A DNA stretch of 64,000 bases from an uncultured Alistipes sp. (lineage in GTDB: Bacteria; Bacteroidota; Bacteroidia; Bacteroidales; Rikenellaceae): the NCBI GenBank assembly GCA_944320685.1, contig CALUIK010000004.1, positions 1 to 64,000 on the forward strand. The letters run 5' to 3'. A model generated the notes under the pieces. That model worked only from the letters and a program-made list of their open reading frames with translations. It had not been told where the DNA came from and did not search any database. Shown here piece after piece: positions 55,107-64,000 of this stretch. How positions within the stretch are numbered: position 1 is the first letter of the stretch; each line of letters starts with the position of its first letter. Made by a program: the position numbers and the translations under genes.

Positions 55107-55216
55107 ACTTTTGGCCATTTATCGGTGTGCGGTCTCCGTAGTCCGCGATTCACTGCCTGCCGACGGACGGTTCGGGTAAAATCCGCATATCGGGTGCGTG
55201 ATGTCTGAAAATTTGC

Positions 55217-55224
55217 TAATTTTG
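55217..55224 (+). promoter_or_regulatory. -7 box of the GH20 gene
   Basis: TAATTTTG lies 62 nt upstream of the GH20 start codon; no TTG is present at the -33 distance. Confidence 0.55.
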
Positions 55225-55286
55225 CAAGTGGCGCGGCGACCTTGAGGCTGCGCAGCCTTGCTGACCCGAATGAAAATTTTATAAAC

Positions 55287-57263
55287 ATGAGACTTCTGCT
55301 TAAGATTCTTATGCTCGCCTCGGTGTGGAGTGCGGGCATAGCCGCGGCGTCTGCCGCAGAGAACCCCCGACCTTTCGTAATACCGGAGCTCAAGTCGTGG
55401 CATGGCGGCGAAGGACGTTTCGTCCCTACGGAGGATACGCGCATCGTTTACCCCTCGGGCGACGAGACGCTCGAACGGGTGGCGCGGATGCTGGCCGACG
55501 ACTGCGCCGAGATGTTCGGCTTCCGTCCCGCAATTGCAGCAGGCCGCGGCGGCCGCGGTGATGTATCGCTGGCCGTCAAGGCCGACAAGGAACTCGGGGA
55601 TGAGGGATATGCAGTGGCCATATCCGGCAAGCGTGTCGATGTGAAGGCCCCCACGGCAAACGGGGTATATTGGGCGACGCGCACGCTGCTGCAGATGGCC
55701 GAGCAGAGCGATGACCGCTCGCTGCCGTGCGGCGAGGTGCGCGACTGGCCCGACTATGCCGTGCGCGGCCTTATGATCGACTGCGGCCGCAAGTTCATCC
55801 CCCTGCATTTCCTGCAGGACTACGTTAAGATATTGGCCTACTACAAGATGAACACCCTGCAGATACATCTTAACGACAACGGCTTCAAACAGTATTTCGA
55901 GGATGACTGGAACAAGACCTATGCCGCCTTCCGCCTCGAGTCGGAGACATATCCCGACCTTACGGCGCGCGACGGCAGCTACTCCAAGCGCGAGTTCATC
56001 GATTTGCAGAAACTGGCCGAGGAGCGGTTCGTGGAGATCATACCCGAGATCGACGCGCCGGCACATACGCTGGCCTTCAGCCATTACGACCCGCAGTTGG
56101 GCAGCAAGGAGTACGGTATGGACCATCTCGACCTGTTCAATCCGGCCACCTACGAATTTCTCGACGGCCTCTTCAAGGAGTACCTTTCGGGTGACAACCC
56201 CGTCTTCCGCGGGCCGCGCGTGCATATCGGCACCGACGAGTACTCGAACAAGGATAAGGCCGTGGTCGAGAAGTTCCGCGAGTTCACCGACCGGTACATA
56301 CGCCTTGTGGAGAGCTACGGCAAGCAGGCGTGCGTGTGGGGTGCGTTGACGCATGCAGCGGGCGAGACGCCCGTCAAGTCGGAGAATGTGGTGATGAACG
56401 CATGGTACAACGGTTATGCCGATCCGCGCGAGATGGTGCGTCAGGGCTACAAGCTCATCAGCATCCCCGACGGGTACCTTTATATAGTACCCGCGGCAGG
56501 CTACTATTACGACTATCTCAATTGCCGCATGCTCTACGACAAGTGGACGCCGGCGCATGTCGGCGCCGAGGTCTTCGAAGAGCGTGACCCCGCCATTCTC
56601 GGCGGCATGTTCGCCGTATGGAACGACCATGTGGGCAACGGTATATCAACGAAGGATATTCACGACCGTCTGTTCCCCGGTGTGCAGACGCTCGCTGTGA
56701 AGATGTGGACCGGAGCAACGGTGACGACGCCGTACGACGAGTTCGACGTGCGGCGCAAGGCATTGAGCGAGGCGCCGGGTGTAAATCAGGCTGGCCGTAT
56801 AGGCCGCGGCGGAGGTCTGGTATACTCGCAGGCGGCGGTAGATGCCGGCAGCGGGACGCCCCACCGCGAGATAGGGTACGGCTATCGCGTGGAGTTCGAC
56901 ATCGTGGGTGCGGACGAAGAGCGCGGGACGGCTCTCTTCTCGTCGCCCGATGCGGTGTTCTATCTTTCGGACCCGGTACGGGGCATGATGGGGTTCTCGC
57001 GCGACGGTTACCTCAATACCTTCTCGTACCGTGTGCGTGAGGGCGAAAAGGCCAATATAGCCATCGAGGGCGACAACCGTTCGACCCGTCTATATGTGAA
57101 CGGAGAACTGAAGGAGGAGATGAATATCCAGACGCGTTATTTCAACGAGGGCAAGAGCAAGATGCGGTATGTGCGTACGCTGGTATTTCCGCTTGAGAAG
57201 GCCGGCAGTTTCCGCAGCAAGGTCTCTAACCTGAAGGTGTATGACCTGAACGGCGTGGAGTAG
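55287..57263 (+). CDS. GH20 beta-N-acetylhexosaminidase
   Basis: The 658-aa protein has a signal peptide (cleavage near residue 23, ASAAE), an N-terminal GH20b domain (about 30-150), and a GH20 TIM barrel (about 155-490) with [34 protein letters not shown] opening, [14 protein letters not shown] near 250, and the catalytic Asp-Glu in HIGTDEYSN near 315. A C-terminal beta-sandwich (about 500-655, LamG-like, with [11 protein letters not shown]) probably binds sugar. It removes terminal GlcNAc or GalNAc from host or cell-wall glycans. A single gene without susCD neighbours. The start at [10 protein letters not shown] fits the signal peptide. Confidence 0.92.
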   Translation: MRLLLKILMLASVWSAGIAAASAAENPRPFVIPELKSWHGGEGRFVPTEDTRIVYPSGDETLERVARMLADDCAEMFGFRPAIAAGRGGRGDVSLAVKADKELGDEGYAVAISGKRVDVKAPTANGVYWATRTLLQMAEQSDDRSLPCGEVRDWPDYAVRGLMIDCGRKFIPLHFLQDYVKILAYYKMNTLQIHLNDNGFKQYFEDDWNKTYAAFRLESETYPDLTARDGSYSKREFIDLQKLAEERFVEIIPEIDAPAHTLAFSHYDPQLGSKEYGMDHLDLFNPATYEFLDGLFKEYLSGDNPVFRGPRVHIGTDEYSNKDKAVVEKFREFTDRYIRLVESYGKQACVWGALTHAAGETPVKSENVVMNAWYNGYADPREMVRQGYKLISIPDGYLYIVPAAGYYYDYLNCRMLYDKWTPAHVGAEVFEERDPAILGGMFAVWNDHVGNGISTKDIHDRLFPGVQTLAVKMWTGATVTTPYDEFDVRRKALSEAPGVNQAGRIGRGGGLVYSQAAVDAGSGTPHREIGYGYRVEFDIVGADEERGTALFSSPDAVFYLSDPVRGMMGFSRDGYLNTFSYRVREGEKANIAIEGDNRSTRLYVNGELKEEMNIQTRYFNEGKSKMRYVRTLVFPLEKAGSFRSKVSNLKVYDLNGVE

Positions 57264-57286
57264 CGTCTACGGCGTATGGTATTTAA

Positions 57287-57320
57287 GGCTGGCGGCCGAC
57301 AGGGCCGCCGGCCGTTTTTT
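57287..57320 (+). terminator. GH20 terminator
   Basis: An 11-bp stem with one G-U pair (57287-57297 with 57303-57313) followed by g and a run of seven T. Confidence 0.92.
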
Positions 57321-57373
57321 TGCCGTGCGGACTGATGTTTCTGCGTCTGAGTGGATGCGTGCGGTGGGCCGAA

Positions 57374-57409
57374 TGAAAAAAGGGCCGTCCTGAAATGGAC
57401 GACCCTTTC
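57374..57409 (-). terminator. pckA terminator
   Basis: aaagggccgtcc at 57379-57390 pairs with ggacgaccctttc at 57397-57409 (one G-U); on the minus strand it is followed by a T6 run. It lies about 45 nt past the pckA stop. Confidence 0.9.
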
Positions 57410-57455
57410 GTTTATGTGTCGGGGTTGCGGATCTGCCGCTCTCCTCCCTTCGGAT

Positions 57456-59066
57456 TTACTCCAAGTGGGGGCCGGCTGCTACGAGCGACTTGCCCTCCTC
57501 ATTGCCGGTGAACTTCACGAAGTTCTTGATGAAGCGGCCTGCGAGATCCTTGGCCTTGACATCCCAGTCGGCAGGGTTGGCATAGGTGTCGCGGGGGTCG
57601 AGGATGGCGGGATCTACGCCGGGCAGAGCCGTGGGCACCTTGAAGTCGAAGATAGGAATCTGCTTCGTGGGAGCCTTGTCGATCGAACCGTCGAGGATGG
57701 CGTCGATGATGCCGCGAGTATCCTTGATTGAGATGCGCTTGCCGGTACCGTTCCAGCCAGTGTTGACGAGGTATGCCGTAGCGCCCGAAGCCTGCATTCT
57801 CTTCACCAGCTCCTGACCGTACTTGGTGGGGTGCAGCGACAGGAAGGCGGCGCCGAAGCATGCCGAGAAGGTCGGCGTAGGCTCGGTGATGCCGCGCTCG
57901 GTACCTGCCAGCTTGGCCGTGAAGCCAGACAGGAAGTAGTACTTCGTCTGCTCGGGGGTGAGGATAGATACGGGGGGCAGCACGCCGAATGCGTCGGCCG
58001 ACAGGAAGATCACCTTCTTGGCGGCGGGAGCCTTCGATACGGGCTTTACGATGTTGTCGATGTGGTAGATGGGGTACGATACGCGGGTGTTCTCGGTTAC
58101 CGACTTGTCGGCGAAGTCGATCTTGCCCGTAGCTTCGTCAACGGTAACGTTCTCCAGCAGTGCGTTGCGGCGGATGGCGTTCCAGATGTCGGGCTCGTTC
58201 TCCTTCGAGAGGTTGATGACCTTGGCGTAGCAGCCTCCCTCGAAGTTGAATACTCCGTCGTCGTCCCAGCCGTGCTCGTCGTCGCCGATGAGCTGGCGCT
58301 TTGGATCGGTCGAAAGGGTGGTCTTGCCCGTGCCCGAAAGTCCGAAGAAGATGGCCGTCTCGCCCTTCTCGTTGGTGTTGGCCGAGCAGTGCATTGAAGC
58401 GATGCCCTTGAGCGGGAGCAGGTAGTTCATGTACGAGAACATACCCTTCTTCATCTCGCCGCCGTACCACGTGTTGATGATCACCTGCATCTTCTCGGTG
58501 AGGTTGAAGACAACGGCGGTCTCCGAGTTCAGACCGAGCTCCTTGTAGTTCTCGACCTTGGCTTTCGATGCGTTCAGCACGACGAAGTCGGGCTCGCCGT
58601 ATACCTCCAGCTCGGCATCGGTCGGACGGATGAACATGTTCTTTACGAAGTGTGCCTGCCATGCCACCTCCATGATGAAGCGGATCTTCAGGCGCGAGTT
58701 CTCGTTGGCGCCGCAGAAGGTGTCGACAACATAGAGCTTTTTGTTCGACAGCTCCTTGGCGGCCAGCTCCTTGAGTACGCCCCACGTCTTCTCCGTTACG
58801 GGCTTGTTGTCGTTCTTGTATTCATCCGACGTCCACCAGATGGTGTCGCGGGTGGTGTCGTCCATTACGAAGAACTTGTCCTTGGGCGAGCGGCCGGTGT
58901 AGACGCCGGTCATTACGTTCACGGCGCCCATCTCCGTAACGACGCCCTTGTCGTATCCGGTGAGGCCGGCTTTGGTCTCCTCGCGGTAAAGCTCATCGTA
59001 CGAGGGATTGTATATCACCTCGGTAGTACCGGTAATACCGTACTTTGTCAAATCAATCTTTGCCAT
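57456..59066 (-). CDS. pckA: Phosphoenolpyruvate carboxykinase (ATP)
   Basis: The 536-aa enzyme interconverts oxaloacetate and PEP with ATP. In gut Bacteroidales it often runs toward oxaloacetate and succinate, fixing CO2 with ATP gain; that direction is general knowledge. Visible motifs are GRSPKDKF near 58-65, the P-loop [14 protein letters not shown] near 244-257, the metal-site block [24 protein letters not shown] near 262-285, and [10 protein letters not shown] near 397. A TACTTTTG box at 59190-59183 is about 115 nt upstream, giving a long leader. Confidence 0.97.
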   Translation of the reverse strand: MAKIDLTKYGITGTTEVIYNPSYDELYREETKAGLTGYDKGVVTEMGAVNVMTGVYTGRSPKDKFFVMDDTTRDTIWWTSDEYKNDNKPVTEKTWGVLKELAAKELSNKKLYVVDTFCGANENSRLKIRFIMEVAWQAHFVKNMFIRPTDAELEVYGEPDFVVLNASKAKVENYKELGLNSETAVVFNLTEKMQVIINTWYGGEMKKGMFSYMNYLLPLKGIASMHCSANTNEKGETAIFFGLSGTGKTTLSTDPKRQLIGDDEHGWDDDGVFNFEGGCYAKVINLSKENEPDIWNAIRRNALLENVTVDEATGKIDFADKSVTENTRVSYPIYHIDNIVKPVSKAPAAKKVIFLSADAFGVLPPVSILTPEQTKYYFLSGFTAKLAGTERGITEPTPTFSACFGAAFLSLHPTKYGQELVKRMQASGATAYLVNTGWNGTGKRISIKDTRGIIDAILDGSIDKAPTKQIPIFDFKVPTALPGVDPAILDPRDTYANPADWDVKAKDLAGRFIKNFVKFTGNEEGKSLVAAGPHLE

Positions 59067-59380
59067 AACTCAAAATATTTTTAGTTAAACCTAACCTGTT
59101 TTGCGCGGCTGTGCGGGCTAAAGCCCTGCGCCTCTTTCCCGTGAGGTTGTTTCCTTTGGAAAAGGCCCTTGTTTCAGCGCTACAAAAGTAGTCAAACTAT
59201 TCGAATTGTGAAACCAATAACACTATTTTTTCAAAAAATTTTAATTCACGGCCCTTGGCGTGGGTGCGGGATGTGCGGCGGGTCATGTTTGCCGTGCCGA
59301 CGTGCGGCGCCACGGTCCGATCTGCACGAAACATGCCGGTTCGCCGATATGGTGAAGATATTGTAACGATATTCGTTCGG
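59067..59380. other. Intergenic region between divergent pckA and hemW
   Basis: It holds the pckA leader and its -7 box (TACTTTTG, 59190-59183). Around 59195-59245 the sequence is AT-rich, which could be a regulator site. A GC-rich part at 59250-59340 shows no gene, repeat or riboswitch. Confidence 0.6.
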
Positions 59381-59412
59381 ATTGTTTTTTCTGCGGGATT
59401 TTAGTACCTTTG
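59381..59412 (+). promoter_or_regulatory. hemW promoter, leaderless arrangement
   Basis: ATTG at 59381-59384 and TACCTTTG at 59405-59412 with a 20-bp spacer. The start codon is at 59420, only 7 nt after the -7 box, leaving a leader of about 0-4 nt. Confidence 0.75.
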
Positions 59413-59419
59413 AAACGAT

Positions 59420-60532
59420 ATGGCGGGACTTTATTTCCATATACCGTTTTGCAAAACAATATGTGCCTATTGCGACTTCTTTCGCACGGGCGACCTGAGG
59501 GCGATGGACGGCACGCTGCGGGCCATGGCTGCGGAACTGGAGCGCGAGCGCGATTTCATCTCCGACCATGAGATACGCACCATATATTTCGGCGGCGGCA
59601 CGCCGTCGCTGGCGGAGCCTGCGGCGTTGCAGCGGCTGATCGACTGTGCGGGCAGCGTGTTCGACTGCGGCGGTGTGGAGGAGATAACCGTCGAGGCGAA
59701 CCCCGATGACGTGACGGCGGATTATGTTGCGGCGCTGCGGCGCACGGATGTCAACCGCGTAAGTCTCGGCGTGCAGTCGTTCGACGACGCCGAGCTGCGT
59801 TTCATGGGCCGCCGCCATACGGCTGCCGATGCCGTCGGGGCTGTGAAACGGCTTCAGGATGCCGGATTCGGGAACATAACTGTGGATATAATATTCGGCG
59901 TCGAAGGTTTCGGGGCCGAGGTGCTGGGCCGGACCCTCGAAAAGACCGTATTGCTCGGCGTGCAGCATGTTTCGGCATACCATTTGACATTAGAGCCCTC
60001 GTCGGTGTTCGGCCGGCGTCTGGCGCAAGGCCGGATGCACGAGGTGGACGAGGCGGTGAGCGAGGCCGAGTACGCGATGGTGGAGCGGGAGCTCTCCGCG
60101 GCGGGCTTCGAGCACTACGAGGTCTCGAACTATGCCCGCGAGGGGTTCCGCGCGCGGCACAACTCGTCGTATTGGCACGGCGCCCAGTATCTCGGCATAG
60201 GGCCCGGGGCCCATTCCTTCAACGGGAATGTGCGGCGCTGGTCGGTGCAGCGCCCTGCGGATTACATGGTCTTGCCGCGGTATGAGTCGGAGCGGCTGGA
60301 CGAGCGCGAACACTTCAACGAGTATGTCATGACGCGGCTGCGGTGTGCCGAAGGGATTGATACGGAATACATGCGCCGGAGATTCGGCGCCGAGCGTTTC
60401 GAAAGGGTTATGCGCGATGCGGGGCAATGGATCGCAAGCGGAGAGTTGCGTTACGCAAACGGAAGACTTTCAATACCTACCGAATGCATGCTTGTATCGG
60501 ATGCCGTCATAGAGAGTTTTTTTGAAGCGTAG
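59420..60532 (+). CDS. hemW: HemW-like radical SAM protein
   Basis: The 370-aa protein belongs to the HemN/HemW branch. The radical SAM C-x3-C-x2-C is in FCKTICAYCDF near residues 10-20 (CxxxCxYC), followed by IYFGGGTPS near 55, and the HemW-type C-terminal domain with HNSSYWHGAQYLGIGPGAHSF near 243-263. HNxxYW is typical of HemW, a haem-binding chaperone, and true HemN oxidase features (an extra N-terminal arm) are missing. It is a single gene with a promoter right at its start codon. Confidence 0.93.
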   Translation: MAGLYFHIPFCKTICAYCDFFRTGDLRAMDGTLRAMAAELERERDFISDHEIRTIYFGGGTPSLAEPAALQRLIDCAGSVFDCGGVEEITVEANPDDVTADYVAALRRTDVNRVSLGVQSFDDAELRFMGRRHTAADAVGAVKRLQDAGFGNITVDIIFGVEGFGAEVLGRTLEKTVLLGVQHVSAYHLTLEPSSVFGRRLAQGRMHEVDEAVSEAEYAMVERELSAAGFEHYEVSNYAREGFRARHNSSYWHGAQYLGIGPGAHSFNGNVRRWSVQRPADYMVLPRYESERLDEREHFNEYVMTRLRCAEGIDTEYMRRRFGAERFERVMRDAGQWIASGELRYANGRLSIPTECMLVSDAVIESFFEA

Positions 60533-60619
60533 ATATTAAAAAATATTAATTTATTGTTAAGTTATTTTATGAAGTCCTGTCGGGGGCCGTGTTAGCGTCT
60601 CTTTTTCAAATATAAGTGT

Positions 60620-60627
60620 TATCTTTG
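60620..60627 (+). promoter_or_regulatory. -7 box of the glycogen synthase/phosphorylase fusion gene
   Basis: TATCTTTG lies 56 nt before the ATG in an AT-rich stretch. No TTG is seen at -33. Confidence 0.6.
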
Positions 60628-60683
60628 CGGTGCGATTCGACAATAATATTGATTTTTCGTAAAAAGTAAATACAAGCAATCTT

Positions 60684-63600
60684 ATGAGTAATGCGAGTCA
60701 GATGTCCGATTACCTCTTTGAGGTAAGTTGGGAGGTATGCAACAAGATTGGAGGCATACATACGGTAATTTCCACCAAAGCACTCACCGTGACCAAACGC
60801 ATGGGTGACAATTATATCGTCATAGGACCCGATTTGATGCAGGAACATGCGAATCCCGAGTTCGCCCCCGACCATGATCTTCTGGCCGGATGGCGCGAGA
60901 GCCTCTACAACGAGGGTATCCGCGTGCGTATCGGCCGCTGGAACGTCGAGGGCCATCCGATTGCGGTGCTCATCGACTTCAAGTCGCTCATATCGCAGAA
61001 GGATGACGTGCTGAAGCACATGTGGGAGGATTATCACGTCGATTCGATATCGGGGCAGTGGGACTATATCGAGCCCGTGCTCTTCGGGCATGCCGCAGGC
61101 ATGGTGATCAAGTCGTATGTTGACAACTTCTGCACCTCGGTCGACAAGGTTGCGGCGCACTTCCACGAGTGGATGACCGCATCGGGCGGGCTCTACCTGC
61201 GCAAGGCGTCGCCGTACGTGGCCACGCTATTCACCACGCACGCTACCGTTACAGGGCGCTGTATCGCCGGCAACGGGCTGCCCCTCTATTCCGACCTCCA
61301 CAAATACAACGCCGACGATATAGCGCGCCGTTTCAATGTCACGGCAAAGCATTCGATCGAGAAGATGGCGGCGCTCTACCACGACGCCTTCCTTACCGTG
61401 AGCGAGATCACGGCCAACGAGTGCAAGTATCTGCTCGGGCGCGAGGTGACGCACATTACCCCCAACGGTTTCGAGAACGACTTTGTATGGAGCGGCACCG
61501 CCTTCGACGAGAAACGCCGCGAGGCTCGCCGGTCGATGATATCGGTGGCCGAGGCGTGTCTGGGCTGCAGGTTCGAGAAGGAGCCCCTTATCATCGGCAC
61601 AAGCGGCCGCTACGAATACCGCAACAAGGGCATCGACATATTCATGGAGGCGCTGAAGCGTCTGGCCGCGTGCGGTACGCTCGACCGCGATATTCTGGCC
61701 TATATTACCGTGCCGGCGGCCAACAACGGCCCCCGTGCCGATCTGGTCGAGCACATGAAGGATCCGTCGAAGAGTATCGATGCGTCGCAGTGGCGCTTCT
61801 CGACCCATTATCTCGAGAACCAGCAGTGGGATCCCGTATCGCAGGCTATCCGCGGCAGCGTCCTCGAAAGCGATGCATCCCGCGTGAAGGTGGTCTTCGT
61901 GCCGTCGTACCTCAATTCTGCCGACGGTATCTTCAACAAGAACTATTACGAGATGCTGGTGGGCATGGATTTCACGGTATTCCCGTCGTATTACGAGCCG
62001 TGGGGATACACGCCGCTCGAGTCGATCGCCTTCTCGGTACCGACTGTTACGTCGAACCTTTCGGGATTCGGCCTTTGGGCCGTGAAGCAGGCCGACCATG
62101 CCGGTGTGGAGGTTATCCGCCGCGATGACAACAACGATACATATGCCGTCGAGCAGGTGGTGGATGCGACGCTGCGTTTCATGCAGCTCGACAGCGAGCA
62201 TGTCGAGGCAGTGCGCCGCTCGGCCGGCGAGATGTCGAAACTGGCGCTGTGGGACAAGTTCTTCGTGCATTACGAGCGTGCCTATGCCGAGGCCATTGAT
62301 AACGCCATAGCCCGTACCAACCGAACGGTAGGCGACGGCGGAAACTATACCGAGCAGATCAATTTCGTGCGGCAGCAGCTCATATCGAACAAGCCCTCGT
62401 GGCATCGCATGATGGTGGAGAAGCGTCTGCCGTCGCGCCTGCATGCCTTGGAGACCATCTCGAGAAACCTGTGGTGGTGCTGGACCCAGGATGCGCGCGA
62501 CCTGTTCGAGAGCGTCGACCCCGAATTGTGGAACGAGGTCGAGCGCAACCCCATCGCGCTGATCGACAAACTATCGCTCAAGCGTATCGACGAACTGGAG
62601 AAGGATGCCGAGTTCCTCGCGCGTCTGGATTCGGTGAGCGCGCAACTCGAAGCATATATGTCGGAGGAGCCCGATCCGTCGTGCCCCAAGGTGGCATATT
62701 TCTCGATGGAGTACGGCCTGCACTCGTCGCTCAAGATATATTCCGGAGGTTTGGGCATCCTTGCCGGCGACTACCTCAAGGAGGCGTCGGACAAGAACCA
62801 TCCCATGGTGGCCGTAGGCCTTCTCTACCGTTACGGCTACTTTACGCAGCGGTTATCGTCGCAGGGCAGTCAGGTCGCCACATACGAGGCGCAGAACTTT
62901 TTCAAGCTGCCCATATCGCCCGTGCGCGACGATGTCGGCAACTGGGTGTCGATACAGATAGCATTCCCGGGACGTACGCTTTCGGCCCGTATATGGAAGT
63001 GTCAGGTTGGCCGCACGGCGCTCTACCTGCTCGATACGGACTATGAGGCGAACCTCGAGGAGGACCGTCAGATAACCTATTACCTCTACGGCGGCGACTG
63101 GGAGAACCGTCTCAAGCAGGAGCTGTTGCTGGGCGTGGGCGGTATCCGCGCCCTTACGAAGATGGGCATACGCCAGGAGGTGTACCACTGCAACGAGGGA
63201 CATGCCGCATTTATCGGCATCGAGCGCATACGCAACCTCATCGCCAAGAAGCGTCTCACATTCTCGGAGGCGCTGGAGGTGGTGCGTTCGTCGTCGCTGT
63301 TCACGACGCACACCCCGGTTCCGGCGGGGCACGACGCCTTCCCCGAGACGATGATGCGCCAGTACATGTCGCACTATCCCGACGTGTTGGGCATTACGTG
63401 GGAGCAGTTCATCAACCTCGGCAAGACCAACCCGAATGATCCGAACGAGCGTTTCTCGATGTCGGTTCTGGCCTGCAACCTCTCGCAGGAAGTGAACGGC
63501 GTGTCGTGGCTGCACGGCGAGGTGTCGAAGGATATTTTGGGCAACATGTGGCCCGGGTATTTCAAGAACGAGCTGCACATAGGATATGTTACCAACGGCG

Positions 63601-64000
63601 TGCACTTCCCCACGTGGGTCGCATCGAACCTGCGCCGTCTCTACGCCCGTTATTTCCCGAAGGGCTTCGAGGGCCACGTATACGACATCCCCGAATGGCA
63701 GAATGTACACAAGATCTCTGACGAGGAGCTGTGGAACGAACGCATGATCCTCAAGGACCGCCTTATAAACCACATACGCAAACTCTACAGCGACCCCAAG
63801 CAGGTGCGTTTCGACTCGCCGCGACAGATGGTGCAGATCGTCGAGCGTATCCGTCCCGATGTGCTGACGATAGGTTTTGCGCGCCGCTTCGCTACGTACA
63901 AGCGCGCCTACCTGCTCTTTACCAATCTGGAGCGCCTGTCGGCCCTCGTGAACAACAAGGAGCATCCCGTGCAGTTCATATTCGCGGGCAAGGCCCACCC
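60684..64000 (+). CDS. glgP: Glycogen synthase (GT3)-alpha-glucan phosphorylase fusion, partial
   Basis: One uninterrupted frame of 1105 codons runs off the window end. Residues about 8-555 resemble eukaryotic-type glycogen synthase (GT3): EVSWEVCNKIGGIHTV at 14-29, HFHEWMTASGGLYLRK near 160-175, VTHITPNGF near 255, TSGRYEYRNKGIDIF near 308, and FPSYYEPWGYTPLES near 433. Residues from about 573 are an alpha-glucan phosphorylase (GT35): YFSMEYGLHSSLKIYSGGLGILAGD near 671, NEGHAAF near 835, and FTTHTPVPAGHD near 872. The C-terminal PLP-lysine region lies beyond 64000. Known biology: the synthase extends and the phosphorylase shortens alpha-1,4-glucan, so one chain carries opposing activities. 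The ATG at 60684 starts the conserved text. Confidence 0.93.
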   Translation, partial: MSNASQMSDYLFEVSWEVCNKIGGIHTVISTKALTVTKRMGDNYIVIGPDLMQEHANPEFAPDHDLLAGWRESLYNEGIRVRIGRWNVEGHPIAVLIDFKSLISQKDDVLKHMWEDYHVDSISGQWDYIEPVLFGHAAGMVIKSYVDNFCTSVDKVAAHFHEWMTASGGLYLRKASPYVATLFTTHATVTGRCIAGNGLPLYSDLHKYNADDIARRFNVTAKHSIEKMAALYHDAFLTVSEITANECKYLLGREVTHITPNGFENDFVWSGTAFDEKRREARRSMISVAEACLGCRFEKEPLIIGTSGRYEYRNKGIDIFMEALKRLAACGTLDRDILAYITVPAANNGPRADLVEHMKDPSKSIDASQWRFSTHYLENQQWDPVSQAIRGSVLESDASRVKVVFVPSYLNSADGIFNKNYYEMLVGMDFTVFPSYYEPWGYTPLESIAFSVPTVTSNLSGFGLWAVKQADHAGVEVIRRDDNNDTYAVEQVVDATLRFMQLDSEHVEAVRRSAGEMSKLALWDKFFVHYERAYAEAIDNAIARTNRTVGDGGNYTEQINFVRQQLISNKPSWHRMMVEKRLPSRLHALETISRNLWWCWTQDARDLFESVDPELWNEVERNPIALIDKLSLKRIDELEKDAEFLARLDSVSAQLEAYMSEEPDPSCPKVAYFSMEYGLHSSLKIYSGGLGILAGDYLKEASDKNHPMVAVGLLYRYGYFTQRLSSQGSQVATYEAQNFFKLPISPVRDDVGNWVSIQIAFPGRTLSARIWKCQVGRTALYLLDTDYEANLEEDRQITYYLYGGDWENRLKQELLLGVGGIRALTKMGIRQEVYHCNEGHAAFIGIERIRNLIAKKRLTFSEALEVVRSSSLFTTHTPVPAGHDAFPETMMRQYMSHYPDVLGITWEQFINLGKTNPNDPNERFSMSVLACNLSQEVNGVSWLHGEVSKDILGNMWPGYFKNELHIGYVTNGVHFPTWVASNLRRLYARYFPKGFEGHVYDIPEWQNVHKISDEELWNERMILKDRLINHIRKLYSDPKQVRFDSPRQMVQIVERIRPDVLTIGFARRFATYKRAYLLFTNLERLSALVNNKEHPVQFIFAGKAH

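Noticed and set aside
61169..62444. Long frames on both strands inside the glycogen synthase/phosphorylase gene
   Set aside because: They overlap a continuous conserved frame starting at 60684 that continues past the window end; none has family features.

Overview
The window is a 64 kb piece of a high-GC (about 58-60% by eye) Bacteroidota chromosome. Protein similarity, gene order and promoter style point to Bacteroidales, most likely the Rikenellaceae (Alistipes-like); the genus is an inference. Supporting signs are many TAnnTTTG -7 boxes, often with a -33 TTG-type box 19-21 bp upstream, very few Shine-Dalgarno sequences, the rpmB-rpmG-DUF4295-ftsY-rimO order, a DksA with only two cysteines in its zinc finger, and many ATA isoleucine codons.

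Layout. 1-590: end of an rRNA operon (23S 3' end, 5S, terminator). 0.85-9.6 kb: a cysteine-dioxygenase-like protein, RNase HII, a membrane protein, PnuC, ribosomal protein L19, an EamA exporter, a NarL-type two-component pair behind surE, and a lyxose-isomerase-like/VOC pair. 9.9-18.8 kb: ileS-dksA, apt, then lipA-lipB-recJ followed by the RNase P RNA. 18.8-25.5 kb: a GH106 lipoprotein, RNase Y, a probable 6S RNA, a purine-rich gap, and zapA with a coiled-coil partner. 25.5-32.6 kb: HAD phosphatase, acetyltransferase, AraC regulator, then the ribosomal protein/ftsY/rimO operon carrying an inserted MvaI/BcnI-like restriction-modification pair. 32.8-40.6 kb: pncB-cinA-pyrD-like, pdxB, and an operon of an agmatinase-like protein and two FKBP lipoproteins. 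40.7-50.9 kb: queA, AraC-lipid kinase-apbE, rpsO-pnp, a TPR/OmpA-like lipoprotein, deoC. 50.9-57.3 kb: an XRE regulator with two paralogous membrane proteins, an unknown secreted protein, prfC, and a GH20 hexosaminidase. 57.4-64 kb: pckA, hemW, and a glycogen synthase-glucan phosphorylase fusion that runs off the end.

Most genes are core housekeeping: translation (ileS, rplS, rpsO, rpmB, rpmG, prfC, queA, rimO), RNA decay (rny, pnp, rnhB, rnpB), lipoate synthesis, NAD salvage (pnuC, pncB), PLP synthesis (pdxB), gluconeogenesis and glycogen turnover (pckA, glgP fusion). No tRNA gene, CRISPR array, insertion sequence or prophage was seen.

The least ordinary features are a restriction-modification cassette placed between ftsY and rimO; an unannotated 200-nt RNA with the architecture of 6S RNA between zapA and rny, preceded by a 660-bp strand-asymmetric tract; an agmatinase-fold protein lacking two metal ligands beside an FKBP lacking its active-site residues; a PyrD-fold protein changed at every canonical orotate-binding motif; an XRE operon with a perfect inverted repeat over its own -7 box; and two genes (hemW and an AraC regulator) predicted to be leaderless.
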